Source of the DNA: VBAS01 sp963773465
Lineage (GTDB): Bacteria; Bacteroidota; Bacteroidia; Chitinophagales; Chitinophagaceae
NCBI GenBank assembly: GCA_963773465.1
Contig: CAVZBF010000002.1
Location: 1,302,001 to 1,366,000 of the forward strand
Direction of reading: 5' to 3'
Length of the DNA: 64,000 nt
In this document: positions 18,146 to 29,752 of the stretch, piece by piece
How the letters are laid out: each line of letters opens with the position of its first letter
Numbering within the stretch: the first letter of the stretch is position 1
Notes under the pieces: generated by a model
Database searches by the model: none
Seen by the model: the letters and a program-made list of their open reading frames with translations, nothing else
What the model was told of the DNA's origin: nothing
Position numbers and translations under genes: made by a program

Positions 18146-18865
18146 ATGACCTTGAAAAAACTAACCATCATCATACCCTGCTATAATGAAGAAAAACTGG
18201 TCCCAAGTGTATTGGAAAAAGTCTTGCAAACAAAGCTTGATTACAATCTCGAAAAACAAATAATCGTAGTAAATGATGGATCAACGGACAATTCAGCAAA
18301 TGCGATCAACCTGTTCTGTGAAAGAAATCCATCAGTGATATCAATTCACCAATCAAAAAATGCAGGCAAGGGTGCGGCAATAAGAATTGGTTTACAAAAA
18401 GCCGATGGTGATATCATCATAATACAAGACGCAGACTTTGAATATGACCCGAATGATTATAATAAATTATTGCATCCTATAATCGATGGCCATGCCGATG
18501 TTGTGTATGGTTCAAGATTTATCGGCGCAGGCCCGCACAGGGTTTTGTTTTTCTTTCATACGATCGGCAATAAATTTCTAACATTTTTATCCAACTTGTT
18601 TACGGGATTGAATCTTACAGACATGGAAACGGGTTATAAAATGTTCAAAGCAGATGTGCTGAAACAACTGCGACTAAAAGAAAACAGGTTTGGCTTTGAA
18701 CCTGAAGTAACGGCGAAAGCAAGTCGAATCAAAAACATAAGATTTTATGAAGCAGGGATTGCTTATTATGGCAGAACTTATGATGATGGAAAAAAAATAA
18801 AATGGACTGACGGGTTTTATGCTATCTGGTGCATATTGAAATATAATATTTTTTCCCGCAAATGA
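18146..18865 (+). CDS. Glycosyltransferase family 2
   Basis: A 239-residue GT-A fold enzyme of the dolichol-phosphate-mannose-synthase-like group, without membrane anchor. Motifs: TIIIPCYNEEKLV at the N-terminus, VVNDGSTDNS, QDADFEYDP (the metal-binding DxD-like site) and YGSRFIG. Such enzymes usually transfer mannose or glucose from a nucleotide sugar to polyprenyl phosphate, and GT-C-type membrane enzymes then use the product; the two polytopic neighbours may be those partners (inference). The last four bases overlap the methyltransferase start, so the genes are co-translated. Confidence 0.85.
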   Translation: MTLKKLTIIIPCYNEEKLVPSVLEKVLQTKLDYNLEKQIIVVNDGSTDNSANAINLFCERNPSVISIHQSKNAGKGAAIRIGLQKADGDIIIIQDADFEYDPNDYNKLLHPIIDGHADVVYGSRFIGAGPHRVLFFFHTIGNKFLTFLSNLFTGLNLTDMETGYKMFKADVLKQLRLKENRFGFEPEVTAKASRIKNIRFYEAGIAYYGRTYDDGKKIKWTDGFYAIWCILKYNIFSRK

Positions 18866-19599
18866 CAGCAAACACAAGTGAACCAAATGATCCTGTTGGC
18901 TTGCATACACTAAAAGTGCTGGCCAAAGCTGAACGCTTCAATCGCTGGATGTACGATCAAATCAAACATCATTTGAAAGGGGAGATTCTTGAGATCGGTA
19001 GTGGCATCGGCAATATTTCTAAACTGGTTATTGAAAGCAATCATTTCATCACCCTATCGGATTACAGTAAAGAATACTGCGAGTTATTGAAAGAAAAATT
19101 TTCCGCAAATAAAAATGTAAGGAGGGTGATTCAAATTGATCTTTTACATCCTGATTTCGAAAAAAAGTTTTCCGTTTATAGAGAAAAATTCGACAGCATC
19201 TTTTTATTGAATGTCATCGAGCATATTGAAGATGATAAGTTATCAGTTAAAAATTGCAAATATTTATTAAAGCCGGGAGGGCACCTTATTTTATTGGCCC
19301 CTGCTTATTCATGGCTCTATGGCACTTTCGACAAACAATTAGGACATTTCAGGAGATATACAATTAAAACAATATCAGATTTGTTACAAAGTCAGGATTT
19401 TGAAATTTCTTCTGGCTCATACTTTAATATTACGGGCATAGCCGGTTGGTTTCTATTTGGCAAAATTTTCAGAAGAAGGATGTTGGGCAAAGGCGAGATG
19501 ACCGCATTTAACAGCATTGTGCCATTTGCAAAACTTACCGATAAGATATTAGCCAAAAAAGCCGGGCTCTCGATAATAATTACGGGAATAAAAAAATAG
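18862..19599 (+). CDS. Class I SAM-dependent methyltransferase
   Basis: 245 residues. Motif I is ILEIGSGIGNIS (SAM binding) and the post-I acidic residue lies in LSDYSKEY. FLLNVIEHIEDD and LLKPGGHLILLAPAY are motifs II-III of the UbiE/Methyltransf_11 type. It overlaps the GT2 gene by four bases (ATGA), which supports one operon. Its substrate is unknown; a sugar or polyprenyl-linked intermediate is possible. This GT2 + methyltransferase pair between two membrane paralogues looks like a small envelope-glycan module. Confidence 0.8.
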   Translation: MTANTSEPNDPVGLHTLKVLAKAERFNRWMYDQIKHHLKGEILEIGSGIGNISKLVIESNHFITLSDYSKEYCELLKEKFSANKNVRRVIQIDLLHPDFEKKFSVYREKFDSIFLLNVIEHIEDDKLSVKNCKYLLKPGGHLILLAPAYSWLYGTFDKQLGHFRRYTIKTISDLLQSQDFEISSGSYFNITGIAGWFLFGKIFRRRMLGKGEMTAFNSIVPFAKLTDKILAKKAGLSIIITGIKK

Positions 19600-19601
19600 T
19601 A

Positions 19602-21277
19602 ATGCTAATCACCCTGCTGGCATGGATCTATATTACTTTCCTTAGCTGGATGTGGGGTATTCTTTTTTTACAAACTATTAAAAGAATAACAAAAACCGAT
19701 TGGCAGTTCCCGCATTTTAGTATCGTATGCATAACAGGTCTTTCCGCTATAACAATGATAGCAGGTATACTTTCCCTGGTAATACCATTGGGAAATTGGT
19801 GGGTGCAATTTTTCTTTATTGTACCCTGCCTTGTTCTGTTCTTTAAAAAAAATACGCCTTATTTTTTTGCATCGGTAAAAAAAGAATTTTCGAATCTTCA
19901 TCTCGTATCTTCTGTTCTTTTATTTTCCTGCCTGCTTATTAATGTTGGTAATGAGTACATGGACGATCGTCCATCCTGATACTTGGGTTATCATGCACAA
20001 ACAATTCAATGGATCGAAAAATATAAAGCAGTTCCGGGGTTGGCTCATCTTCATGTCCGTTTTGGCTACCAGGGTCTCTGGTTTGTTGATTGTGCTTTAT
20101 TCGGTTTTAGCTTTACAGGTAAAGAAGGGATCACTTTTTTAAATTCAACCGTTTTGCTGTGGTTCTTTATTTTTACGATCAATAGGATAAATTTTAATTT
20201 TTTCAGAGAAGGAAAAAAAATTTATGGTTTATTGTGGACTTACATTATTATTCCTAAGTATGTGGAGTTACACACAAGTGAGGCTGACGGCCACTTCTGC
20301 GAGCCCTGATTTTATTGCAACACTCTTTGTATTGACAATTGTATATATCCTGATCCGGGAAAGGAGTATTGACAATTGGCTCCTTCCTTCATTTTTAAGT
20401 CTTGCGGCAACAACTATTAAACTTTCAGTGGCGCCAATACTATTGATCGTGCTTGCAGCATGTATTATTTTCATTAAAGCAAGAAAACTGAAGTTATTTT
20501 TTACGCTGGTACTTATTTCCGCAATTTCGTTCTTTCCATTTATAGCCCGTAACATCATTACATCGGGTTATGTAGTGTTCCCTTCAACCGCGATCGACAT
20601 TGTAAATACCGATTGGAAATACAGTGCTGAACTTACCAGCAATGAAAAAAATTATATCACAGCCTATGCAAAAAAACCAGGTGTCGCTACAAAAGAAGAG
20701 ATCGATGCAGTAAATAAAATGAGCCCGGCAGAATGGTTTCCCGGCTGGTGGCAGAACCGGTCAATAGCAGATAAAACGATCATCGTTCTTTGGATACTGT
20801 CTTTTTTTATCGCATTACTATTTGTAAAAAGAATAATAAACCAGGGGGTTGTCCCCATTCTTGTGATCATAACAATGCTTGCAGGAATTATTTTCTGGTT
20901 CATCAATGCTCCTGATCCAAGATTTGGTTTTGGATCGATCCTTGGATTTATGACTATAATTACATATTTATGTTTTAAAGAAAAAGAAATTTATATTGGT
21001 AAAAGTCTTTTGATGGCGCTATTGCTGGTTGCTATTGCTGTTGTAATGGCTTATACCGGTTACAGGTTCATAAATTTTTTCAGTACAGAGCAATTGTTAA
21101 CTCCGTTAGGAATTGAGCCGTCTGAATACAGAACATTTGATTGTGATGGAATAAAGATCAATACACCGGTTGATGGAAAATATTTTGGTATAACTCCAAT
21201 ACCCTGTTCCGATCTTGGATTGTGAAAAATTTTCTCCAAGGGGAAATGAAATTATCGACGGCTTCAGCGCTAAATAG
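19602..21277 (+). CDS. Polytopic membrane protein, paralogue of 16442-18115, three or more frameshifts
   Basis: Read across breaks near 19975, 20240 and 21218, this gives about 558 residues, matching the 557 of its paralogue. The diagnostic loop is split: EYMDD in the first frame, then GYHAQTIQWIEKYKAVPGLAHLHVRFGYQGLWF in the second. Later parts include NAPDPRFGFGS, parallel to ISPDPRFVYGI in the paralogue. After the last break the tail continues EKFSPRGNEIIDGFSAK and stops at 21275-21277, aligning with PRGKNIRSGFHLEK. With this correct end it overlaps the 3' end of hscA by eight bases. Same presumed role as the paralogue. Confidence 0.7.
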
Positions 21278-23142
21278 AATCTTTTATACTTTTTCCGCTC
21301 ATTGCTTTACTGATCGCCAAATCCATCACTCTTTCTGCATAAGGCCGTGAAATTTCATTCAACGCTTCTGTCTTTTGATGGATCAGATCTTTATTACCCG
21401 AATCAAGCGATGTTCTCAGTTCATCGATCGCTTTATTGGTCGCATCAATTTCTTCCGGTAAAAGAAATTCCGTATTCTTAGTTAAGAATTTTTGAGTTGT
21501 ATCGATCAATTGCTGTGCTTCAGTTTGTGCTTCCACCAATGCTCTTACTTTTATGTCTTCGCTTGCATGTTGTATGGATTCCATCAGCATTTTTTCAACT
21601 TCTGCATCAGTTAATCCATATTGCGGTTTTACTTCAATACTTTGTTCAACGCCGCTTCTCAGTTCTTTTGCTTTTACAATTAATATTCCATCCGCATTGA
21701 TCAAAAAAGAAACTTCCACTTTTGCCAACCCTGCAGGCATCCCGGGAATTCCTGATAAATTGAATTCGGCAAGCTTCCGGTTATCTTTTACAAGATCCCT
21801 TTCTCCCTGGTAAACGGAGATCCTCATTCCGCTTTGCCCATCTTTCTGCGTGGTGTATTGCCGCGCTGCCTTTGAAGGAATTTTTGAATTACGTGGGATC
21901 AATACATCCATCAATCCTCCCATTGTTTCAATTCCCAATGAAAGCGGCGTAATATCGAGCAATAAAAAATCTTTGTTGTTGCCTGCAAGAATATCAGCCT
22001 GTACAGCTGCACCCAGTGCTACCACTTCATCAGGATTTAATTCATCATGTACTTTACGATTGAAAAATTTACTTACTGTTTCTTTTACCAACGGCACTCT
22101 TGTTGAGCCTCCTACCATTACCACTTCATCAATTTCATTTGTGGCAAGATCCGCATCTGCCAATGCATTTTTACAGCATTGAATTGTTTTACCTAACAAA
22201 TGATTGAATTAAGTTTTCAAATTCAGTTTTGCTTAGTTCAAGTTTCTCCCCTCCTGCTTCACCGTTAAAAACTTCATTATTGCTTAAATATTTTTTTGCT
22301 TCTTCTGCTTTTAACCTTAATTCCTGCGCAAGGCTTTTATGAATTTTTAGATTCTTCTTCGGTAATCCCCTTTTGATCCATCCAATGCTTTACAATTGCA
22401 TGATCAAAATCATCACCACCGAGATAAGTATCGCCATTTGTCGACAACACTTCAAAAATCCCATTGCTGATCCGCAGAATGGAAATATCAAAAGTTCCGC
22501 CACCGAGATCATACACCGCAACTGTTTTTGTTTCATCTTTTTTCATCCCTAACCCATAAGCAAGGCTTGCTGCAGTAGGTTCATTCACGATTCTCAATAC
22601 ATCAAGCCCTGCCAGTTTACCGGCATCCCGTGTTGCCTGCCTTTGCGCATCATTAAAATAAGCAGGTACTGTAATTACAGCTTTGGTACAGGAGTTTTTA
22701 AAATATGTTCAGCTCTTTTTTTTAATTCCTTTAAGAATATAAGAAGATAATTCAACAGGTGAATAAAATTTTTCTCCTGCCTGTATCTTTAACAAGGCTC
22801 TCCGTATTATCATCAATTACTTTATAGGTAAAAAAAGATGATCTTTCTTTGATATCATTATATGATTTCCCCATCAACCTTTTTACAGAGAAGATCGTGT
22901 TTTGCGGTTCGGTGATCAAGATAATTCTTTGCTTCATCACCAACAGTTATTAAACCGGTTTTATCAAAATGAATAATGGAAGGCACCAATGCATTACCAT
23001 CATGTTCTTTCAGCACAACCGGTTGTTTGCTTTCAGGATGAATGATCGCTACCAGACTATTTGTAGTGCCAAGGTCGATGCCAACGATCATTTCCTGCTG
23101 TTGCAAACTGCCTGTTGCTATATTGATTGCTATTTTGCCCAT
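21270..23142 (-). CDS. hscA: Fe-S cluster assembly chaperone HscA (Hsp70), several frameshifts
   Basis: An Hsp70 of about 624 residues, HscA length rather than DnaK. The N-terminus reads MGKIAINIATG...EMIVGIDLGTTNSLVAII, with the HscA-type leader before the ATPase motif. Later: RIVNEPTAASLAYGLG, VYDLGGGTFDISIL, VVMVGGSTRVPLVK, and a substrate-binding domain starting DITPLSLGIETMGG with FLLLDI. The C-terminus lacks DnaK's EEVD-like tail. Breaks lie near 22200-22340, 22680 and 22750-22900. HscA helps transfer Fe-S clusters from IscU with HscB. No isc genes are next to it here. Assignment over DnaK rests on the N-terminal and length features. Confidence 0.85.
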
Positions 23143-23238
23143 GAGTATTATTAATTCAAACTATTAAAATTCCAAATTCCAATAGTCTGGCAAATTTATT
23201 ACAACGAATAGACTTAGATTTCTTACGAAGTACGAAAC

Positions 23239-23269
23239 AAAAAAAGTCCCCGTGATAGCCGGAGACTTC
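23239..23269 (-). terminator. Terminator after porU2
   Basis: Minus strand: AAGTCTCCGG-CTATCA-CGGGGACTT followed by seven T, with one G-T pair. It lies between porU2 and hscA. Confidence 0.8.
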
Positions 23270-23280
23270 ATTTGGTATTT

Positions 23281-23296
23281 TCCGATAATTATCGGG
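23281..23296. repeat. CCGATAATTATCGG palindrome
   Basis: Perfect 14-base palindrome just downstream of porU2, in the same family as the TCCCGAT-ATCGGGA elements elsewhere in the window. Confidence 0.5.
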
Positions 23297-23317
23297 ATTG
23301 TTTTTGTGATTTTGCAA

Positions 23318-26300
23318 CTACCTCATCAGGTACATCTTACCATAGCCTTTATTGAAATACTTGTCGGTATTATCATCTTCCGCTTTGTATTTATCCAGCG
23401 ATTTGCCATTAAGGTTGGTAACTACCCGATACAGATAAATACCATTGGCAAGTTTCTGACCATACTGATCGGTTCCATCCCATTTGAATTCAGTGATATT
23501 TCTGCCGATATGCAGCGGTCCTAATTCATCTTTGGTGATTTCTCTCACGATCTTACCCGTTATGGTCATGATCTGAATCTTAATATTCTGCGGCACTTCA
23601 GCTGCCGGTAACCGTAAATACAAATGCTGTTGATGTAGTGAATGGATTTGGATAATTCAGCATATTTGAGATCATCGGTTTATTGATGACCTGGAACGAT
23701 ACCTTGTATTCAATGTTTCCTGCTGTATTACCACTCTTGTCTTTTCCGGTTACTGTTAATTCATAATCTCCATCAACCGGGAAATACGGAAGGAAATCAA
23801 TCGTTGCCGTATTATCCGGATTTGGCGCATTGCCTGCCGGGGTAAATTTCAGCGTATCAGTTGTATTAAAATAGAATGTACGTTTAATTCCATTCGGATA
23901 AACGCACCTGTATTTTGGCGCCTGATGTATCATCAAGTACCAGCCACTTGCTTTCATCCTTAAGCTTTATTGATAATATGAGGTTTAGATGAAACAATAT
24001 CACGGTTAAGAATATGCACACCATCGAATGTCACATCCAGTAATGGATTTGTCTTGTCGGGTTTTACATAGAAATTCCGGTACATGAAATTGTTGAAATG
24101 GTATTGTTCCGGCTGATCATTATCAGGATTTACATCAAGATAGAAAGTGTTTTGCCCACTGAGCCCTGCTGTCGGTATCAATTTCCTTACATGCAATGAA
24201 TCGATTGCCTGGTAATGGTCTGAATCTTCCAACAACTAATGTATCCTGTGCATTATTACTTTTTGTTACGATCATTTTTACTTTAAGACTGTCGAAATTA
24301 CCATCGCTTATATTCTTGAATGCAACTTTGAAATCAAGTGGTTCGCCTGCTTCCAGTGTATCCTTGAACTGGAAGAATTTATTTGGAGCGACTGCACCTT
24401 CCGGCACCGGCACATAAGTTAATCGCCAGTATCGTAATTGGTAAGGTGTAAGATTCACCGAATCGATATTTCTTATCCGTAATTTCAAATAAGGATATTG
24501 CACAGCATTGATGCTGGATATATCAACATTCTGCTGGCCTGTATTCAGACTGCTCATTACGGTTGTTTCAGCTCCTGAGTTATCCACTCCAATAACATCG
24601 ACCGTTGGCATATCACCCGGTAATGCGTCTACAGTTGATCCTGTCCATAATAATTGCTTCCATTGTTTCGCAGCGCCAAATGCAGGAGAAGTTGTATAGC
24701 CTAAGGTATCCGGTGTTGGGCAACCAACACTTAATAATATCCGGTCATAAATATTTTCAGTGAATTTTATCGAAGGCTCGTAGATAGCAAGACTGTTCTT
24801 TTTATAAACAAATACAAATGCTTCGGTGGTATCATACTGATCAATTGATGAAAACCCCTGGTCCTTCAAATGATTGTATAATGTATTTCGAGCCATAATA
24901 TGCAGTATCGGCCTGCCATGTGGCTGCATAAGTATTTATTCCCGGATAAGGTGCTGTATTACTTCTTATAGAAACATAGGCGCCCTCGGGAACAATGTCT
25001 TCCAGGAAATCCCTGGCTTTTCTTCTGCTTGCAGTATCAAGCATTGAGTAATGGAAATTGAATTCCCGGTTATAGTCCATCGCTGCGCAATTATAGCTGC
25101 CATACAGAACTCCGGTAGTATTTCGCATCGGTTGGAAAGAAATCGGATCAAAAACATTTATGATTAATTCATTATATGCACAGCCGGGGCCAACAATATT
25201 TTCCCCATTTACAGCTATATAATAATCCGCCGCATTTGCTGAGCCGGCCGGGTAAAGAGCGGTCCTGATAAATAAATTATTTAAAACAGGATGATATTCC
25301 CATGTGCGGTTAGTTGAGTCTATAAATACTCTTTGAGAAAATGACTGGGTATGCTGGTAGAAATGAGATTGGTTGAATCCAACATCGCTGTTTGGTAAAT
25401 AAATAAATGAAGCTTCATTCCATTTTGAAGGATTATTATTATTTGAAGCATCCAGTGGTGACACTCTCCAGTAATACACTGTACCATCAGTAAATGTAAT
25501 ACCGGGATTAAACTCAAGTAAGCCACCTATCGACGTAGTATTTACAGTGCGTTTAAGTGACGAGTTAAATAAAGTTGTCGTATCGAGCTCCATCCTGTAC
25601 TGCTTCGATGGACTGAATGGATTTGCAGTTGAAGCATACAACGTAATATTTTGCTTGTTAATGATCGCAAAGTTCAATGGATAAATGGGCCTGGCATCAT
25701 CTTCGAAAATGAATACTTCTTTTGTTATGGTATTATTATTTTCAAAAGATTCATCCACTGCATTATCTACATCGATTGTAACAATGATCTTATTAAGGCC
25801 TTTATCCGTTGTAGATCTGATTGGCAATTTAATAGAAAGAGAATCTGCATAGCGAATCCCCGGAATTGTATCCTTAAGCACAGTGATGATGATGGGCGAT
25901 CCATTATTTGGCAATTCCCTTTTTACTTCAACTGCGATTTCTTTATTGATAGCTCTTCCCTGGTTTATATATTTTACATCAACCTGGAAACTATCTTCAG
26001 CAATTGATATAAAAGAAGGAGAAATTCGTACCATCGGTTCTTCAATTACATAATCAGGCTTCACGTGTGTGTTAGGACGAATAGCCGGATCGCCGTGAAA
26101 AGTATTTTGCTCTGTATGCATACGTGCATAGAAATCTAATTGAGATGTTTGAGCAAATACATCTATAACGGATTGACGTAATATTTCTCCATATGTGCGG
26201 CCATACATTGTCCGGGACTCACTGGTGTATGTTTTCGTATTATAAATATCAAGATAATGCGGGATGCCATAGTGTGAGCTCGCCAGAAACGCAATGGCTC

Positions 26301-28402
26301 CCCTGTTAGGCGTAAGCAACCATCTTTCAGAAAGTGTTTCTTTGGTATAAAATCTCGCCGGGTTAAAATTGAAAAAGTTACCCGCTAAGCAACCCATTGC
26401 AATAAACAACGGATATTTTCCGGGGTTACTGTATTCCTCAGGATTATCAAGGTTGAAATCGAGTACTGTAGCAGAAGAGTGTCCAAAGTAAGTGACCTGG
26501 TTAAGCCCTTCTTTAAAAAGCTCTTTCAAATGCTGGTCAGCCAGTTGCTGTATCGTTTCTGTTGATGACTTTTTAAAAGTAGTTACATTACCTCCAAACA
26601 ATGTATCTGAAATAATGTTTTTGTATTTGTTCATATAGCCGGTGAGCTGGGCCACAAGCGGCGGTTCATTTCCACCAATAACATGCACAATATTTTTCAT
26701 CCATGCTTTATCCTCAACTGATCCGGAAGCGGTTGCCTGCTCGGCTTCATATTCCTTCACTTTCGTTAAGTAAGTTGCTATTTCATCCGGAGTGATCACT
26801 GATAAACGGCCGATAGGCGTCAATGGGATCTGCTGTCTTACATCTGCAGTGAGCAAAATATCGGAAGCGGGTGATCCAAAAGTGGGAATGATATTTAATC
26901 TTTCAATGTCAGGATTTGAAGCATATTCTATATAGCGGTACTGATCATACACTACCGCATGACCGACCAGGAATACAAACTTTGGCGCCACCGGAAAATT
27001 TGCTCTTGACCAGCGTAAAAAATTCCTGATCGAGTTGGAATGTTTTTTTATACCAAAAGCAAACTGATCAACCAATTCATCTATTTCATAAATTTTCGCA
27101 TTATAACCGCCACCTTCTGTTGAACTGCGATAAACCCTGTAATCTTCTACGGGGTTTGAACCGCCTGCACCAGCATATAACATCGGGTGAGTAATGATCA
27201 TATAGTCACCCTGGTTTGCAGCAAGGCCGTAATTGATGAAATTCCTTGTACGGAAATTTCCAACAGCAGTAATGTTTGAAGGATCAAGGCTGATAAGAAC
27301 AAGTTTCCTGTCAACCAATGAAGGTTCTAATGCGAACTTTATTAATGCAGGATTGGAAATATCGGCTGTATATCTTTTACCATTGGTGATATCATATAAA
27401 ACAGGTGCGGCTGATCCATAGTTGAAATTGGTTATCTCAAGATAATTACCGGCCGGATTTGCCGCAAGCGTAAACTCAAAATTGCTTGTATTATTAAAAT
27501 TAAAAAGCCGCGGATACTCAAGTTCATATTGTGCTATCACCATCCTGTCATATTGCCCCGGACTTTGATTTATTATCTCAATATTGTTAAGGCCAGTCGC
27601 TAACAAAGCCAAAGGAACACCGGTTGACGACTTCGACTGGTTGAGGTAATCCATTTGCTGACCATAAATGCTGTCTGCATTTAGTTTAACCAAAAATGTT
27701 CTTTGGTTAACACCGTTTCCAAATAAGTTGATCCTGAAAAGTAGCATCGGGGCCGGTGGGAGATGGATATAATGTATGTGGTTCAGTAAGCGGAGCTCCC
27801 GGATAAATATCCCAGGAGACCCAACTTTCTCCTTTATCAAAAGTAGAAGAATGCACAAGCTCTCCCGCATCTATATAATAACCAGGATTAATATAATCCC
27901 TGTAATATTTTCCTTCTGTATAAATAAAATATGGATCGGGAGGAAGAACGTTACCGGCAACATTATTAACCGCATTCAGCATGCGAAGGTTTCCACCCGC
28001 AGGATTTATTGTAAGAAAAAATGCAGCTGTATCGGTTTGAAAGCTATGCTTGATCATTTAAAATAAAACTTGTATCACGATAAAGCGTGCTGTCAGGAAG
28101 ACCATCATTTATTTCACCCCAAAATTCAATAAAATCACTGCCGCTTAAAGGACCCGATGCTACAGAAGTGAACAAAGCGACTTCACGCCCATTTCTCCAC
28201 AATTGAAATTGTTCTGCCGGAGTGTTTCCAATACCCGCAGTTGTAAGCGCTGCCTGGGAAATCCTGTAAAGCCCGGTTTTACCTACATAGAATTTATAAT
28301 AGGTCTTACTGTAATCGATCCATTCATTGTTATAAGGAAAATCTGAGCTGTTGCATACAACCCGGACAATCCAATCAGCAGTGTAAGTAAAATTCTTTTC
28401 AT
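23318..28402 (-). CDS. porU2: PorU2-like type IX secretion sortase (C25 family), several frameshifts
   Basis: Read across frames this is about 1,690 residues. The start MKRILLTLLIGLSGLYATAQ (ATG at 28400-28402) is a signal peptide. A break follows at once (frame resumes SDFPYNNEWIDYSKTYYKFY), with others near 27800, 24900, 24200, 23960 and 23610. The gingipain-like C25 domain has KFVFLVGHAVVYDQ, YFGHS with the catalytic His at 26479-26481, and AMGCLAGNF with the catalytic Cys at 26389-26391. Ig/CARDB-like modules follow, and the C-terminus is a T9SS tail (NITEFKWDGTDQYGQ, LANGIYLYRV) ending GKMYLMR. It lies directly behind porV2. PorU-type sortases remove T9SS sorting signals; PorU2 is an uncharacterised relative, so its exact job is inferred. 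Confidence 0.8.
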
Positions 28403-28428
28403 CGAAATAAATTTATCAGGGGTACGGA

Positions 28429-29547
28429 TTATTTTTTCTTTTTATTCTTGTCACCTACCATATCCAGCTTCAAAGAAAACACATGGGTAAATAAAGGATT
28501 GGATTGATTGGCAAGGTTGGTAAATGCATAGTCAATTGTCACATTGGATATCTTGAAGCCAGCACCTGCACTTGGCTGATATATCCAGACTTTCTTTTGA
28601 TTCAGCGTATCGCCATCAGCCAATGCTTTTTGAAAATTATTAATACCTGCTCTCAGAAAAAATACATTGTTGATATTGCATTCAAGACCAAGTTTTGGAT
28701 CGGCACTTACCGGGTCAGCGCTGATCACTGTATTACGTTTGCCATCAAAAGTAAGATCAACATTTGCTTCAGCAAGCAAACTTGACTTTCTTACTGAGTT
28801 TAAAATCACGGGCAACACCTAGTACAAGTCTTGGTGCAGTAAGTTCAGTTGACTTTACAGGTATTTCGTTATTTGTTAAGATATAAAACTTCTTTTTCTT
28901 TTTCAGTAAATGTAAATGACCATGCATTGAAAGTAGTGGTGATATCTCGTGCCTGCAATTCCAAATTTCCATTTGTCCTGGTATATCTGCAAACCGGCAT
29001 CTAATCCAAAACCCCATGCTTTTGCAAATTTTCCAACACTGCGGTGAATAACTTTTGCATTTACACCAAAGTGAATATTTTTATTACTGCTTTCTTTTAA
29101 TTTTTGCGCAAACGAAAAAAGGAAAGCATAATCAGCAGAAGAAAATGCCTGGATATTATTATAGTTGATAGAACCATCCGGCTCTACAAGGAATAAAGTA
29201 TTCATGATATCATCTACAGCAAACCGAAGACCTGTAATGCCAAATGTTCTTTTATTATTGGCAGCAGGAAATGCAATGCTTGCAAAATCATATTTACCGA
29301 TGCCGGCAAAATATTCAGCATGCATAAGATTTAACTGAGGATGATCTTTTACACCAACAAGTCCTGCAGGATTCCAGTAACCGGCAGTTCCATCCTGTAC
29401 AGAAGCTACCTGTGCACTACCCATAGCCAGGCCACGGGCACCTGCCCCAATATTCAAAAATTCATTGGAATATTTTCTGAACTGTGCAGTAGCTGTCAGA
29501 GAAATAAAAATAACAAATAGGGTCAGAGGATATGTGGTCGTTTTCAT
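28429..29547 (-). CDS. porV2: PorV2-like outer-membrane protein (PorV/PorQ family), frameshifts
   Basis: An outer-membrane beta-barrel of about 372 residues of the FadL-like PorV/PorQ group. Signal peptide MKTTTYPLTLFVIFISLTATAQ, then FLNIGAGARGLAMGSAQVASVQDGTAGYWNPAG, the family signature. The frame breaks near 28920 and 28805 and resumes to the end at 28429 (Lys-rich tail). PorV shuttles T9SS substrates from the translocon to the attachment complex; PorV2 probably serves PorU2. The gene is 26 bp upstream of porU2, so they are co-transcribed. The window holds at least two T9SS cargo genes (1-1993 and 31698-33572). Confidence 0.8.
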
Positions 29548-29725
29548 TCGATTACAATTTTCGGATAAGCAATTTTATTAAGACAGTTTTTCATAGGGTC
29601 GATGGTTCTGTAAAATTAGATCTTTAAGCCCTGAAATACATAGTTTATCAAGCAAAAAATCTAACTATTGAAAACGAATGACTTAGAAAAATATTGCCAT
29701 TTCATCCTTGGATTTCTTTCTGCCT
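29548..29725. other. Divergent intergenic region porV2 / tyrS
   Basis: AT-rich spacer with promoters for both directions expected. No repeat or RNA seen. Confidence 0.4.
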
Positions 29726-29733
29726 TACATTTG
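29726..29733 (+). promoter_or_regulatory. tyrS promoter -7 element
   Basis: TACATTTG fits TAnnTTTG and lies 19 bases before the ATG at 29753. The -33 TTG is poorly placed. Confidence 0.45.
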
Positions 29734-29752
29734 TCGCCAAATCGATTTTAAG

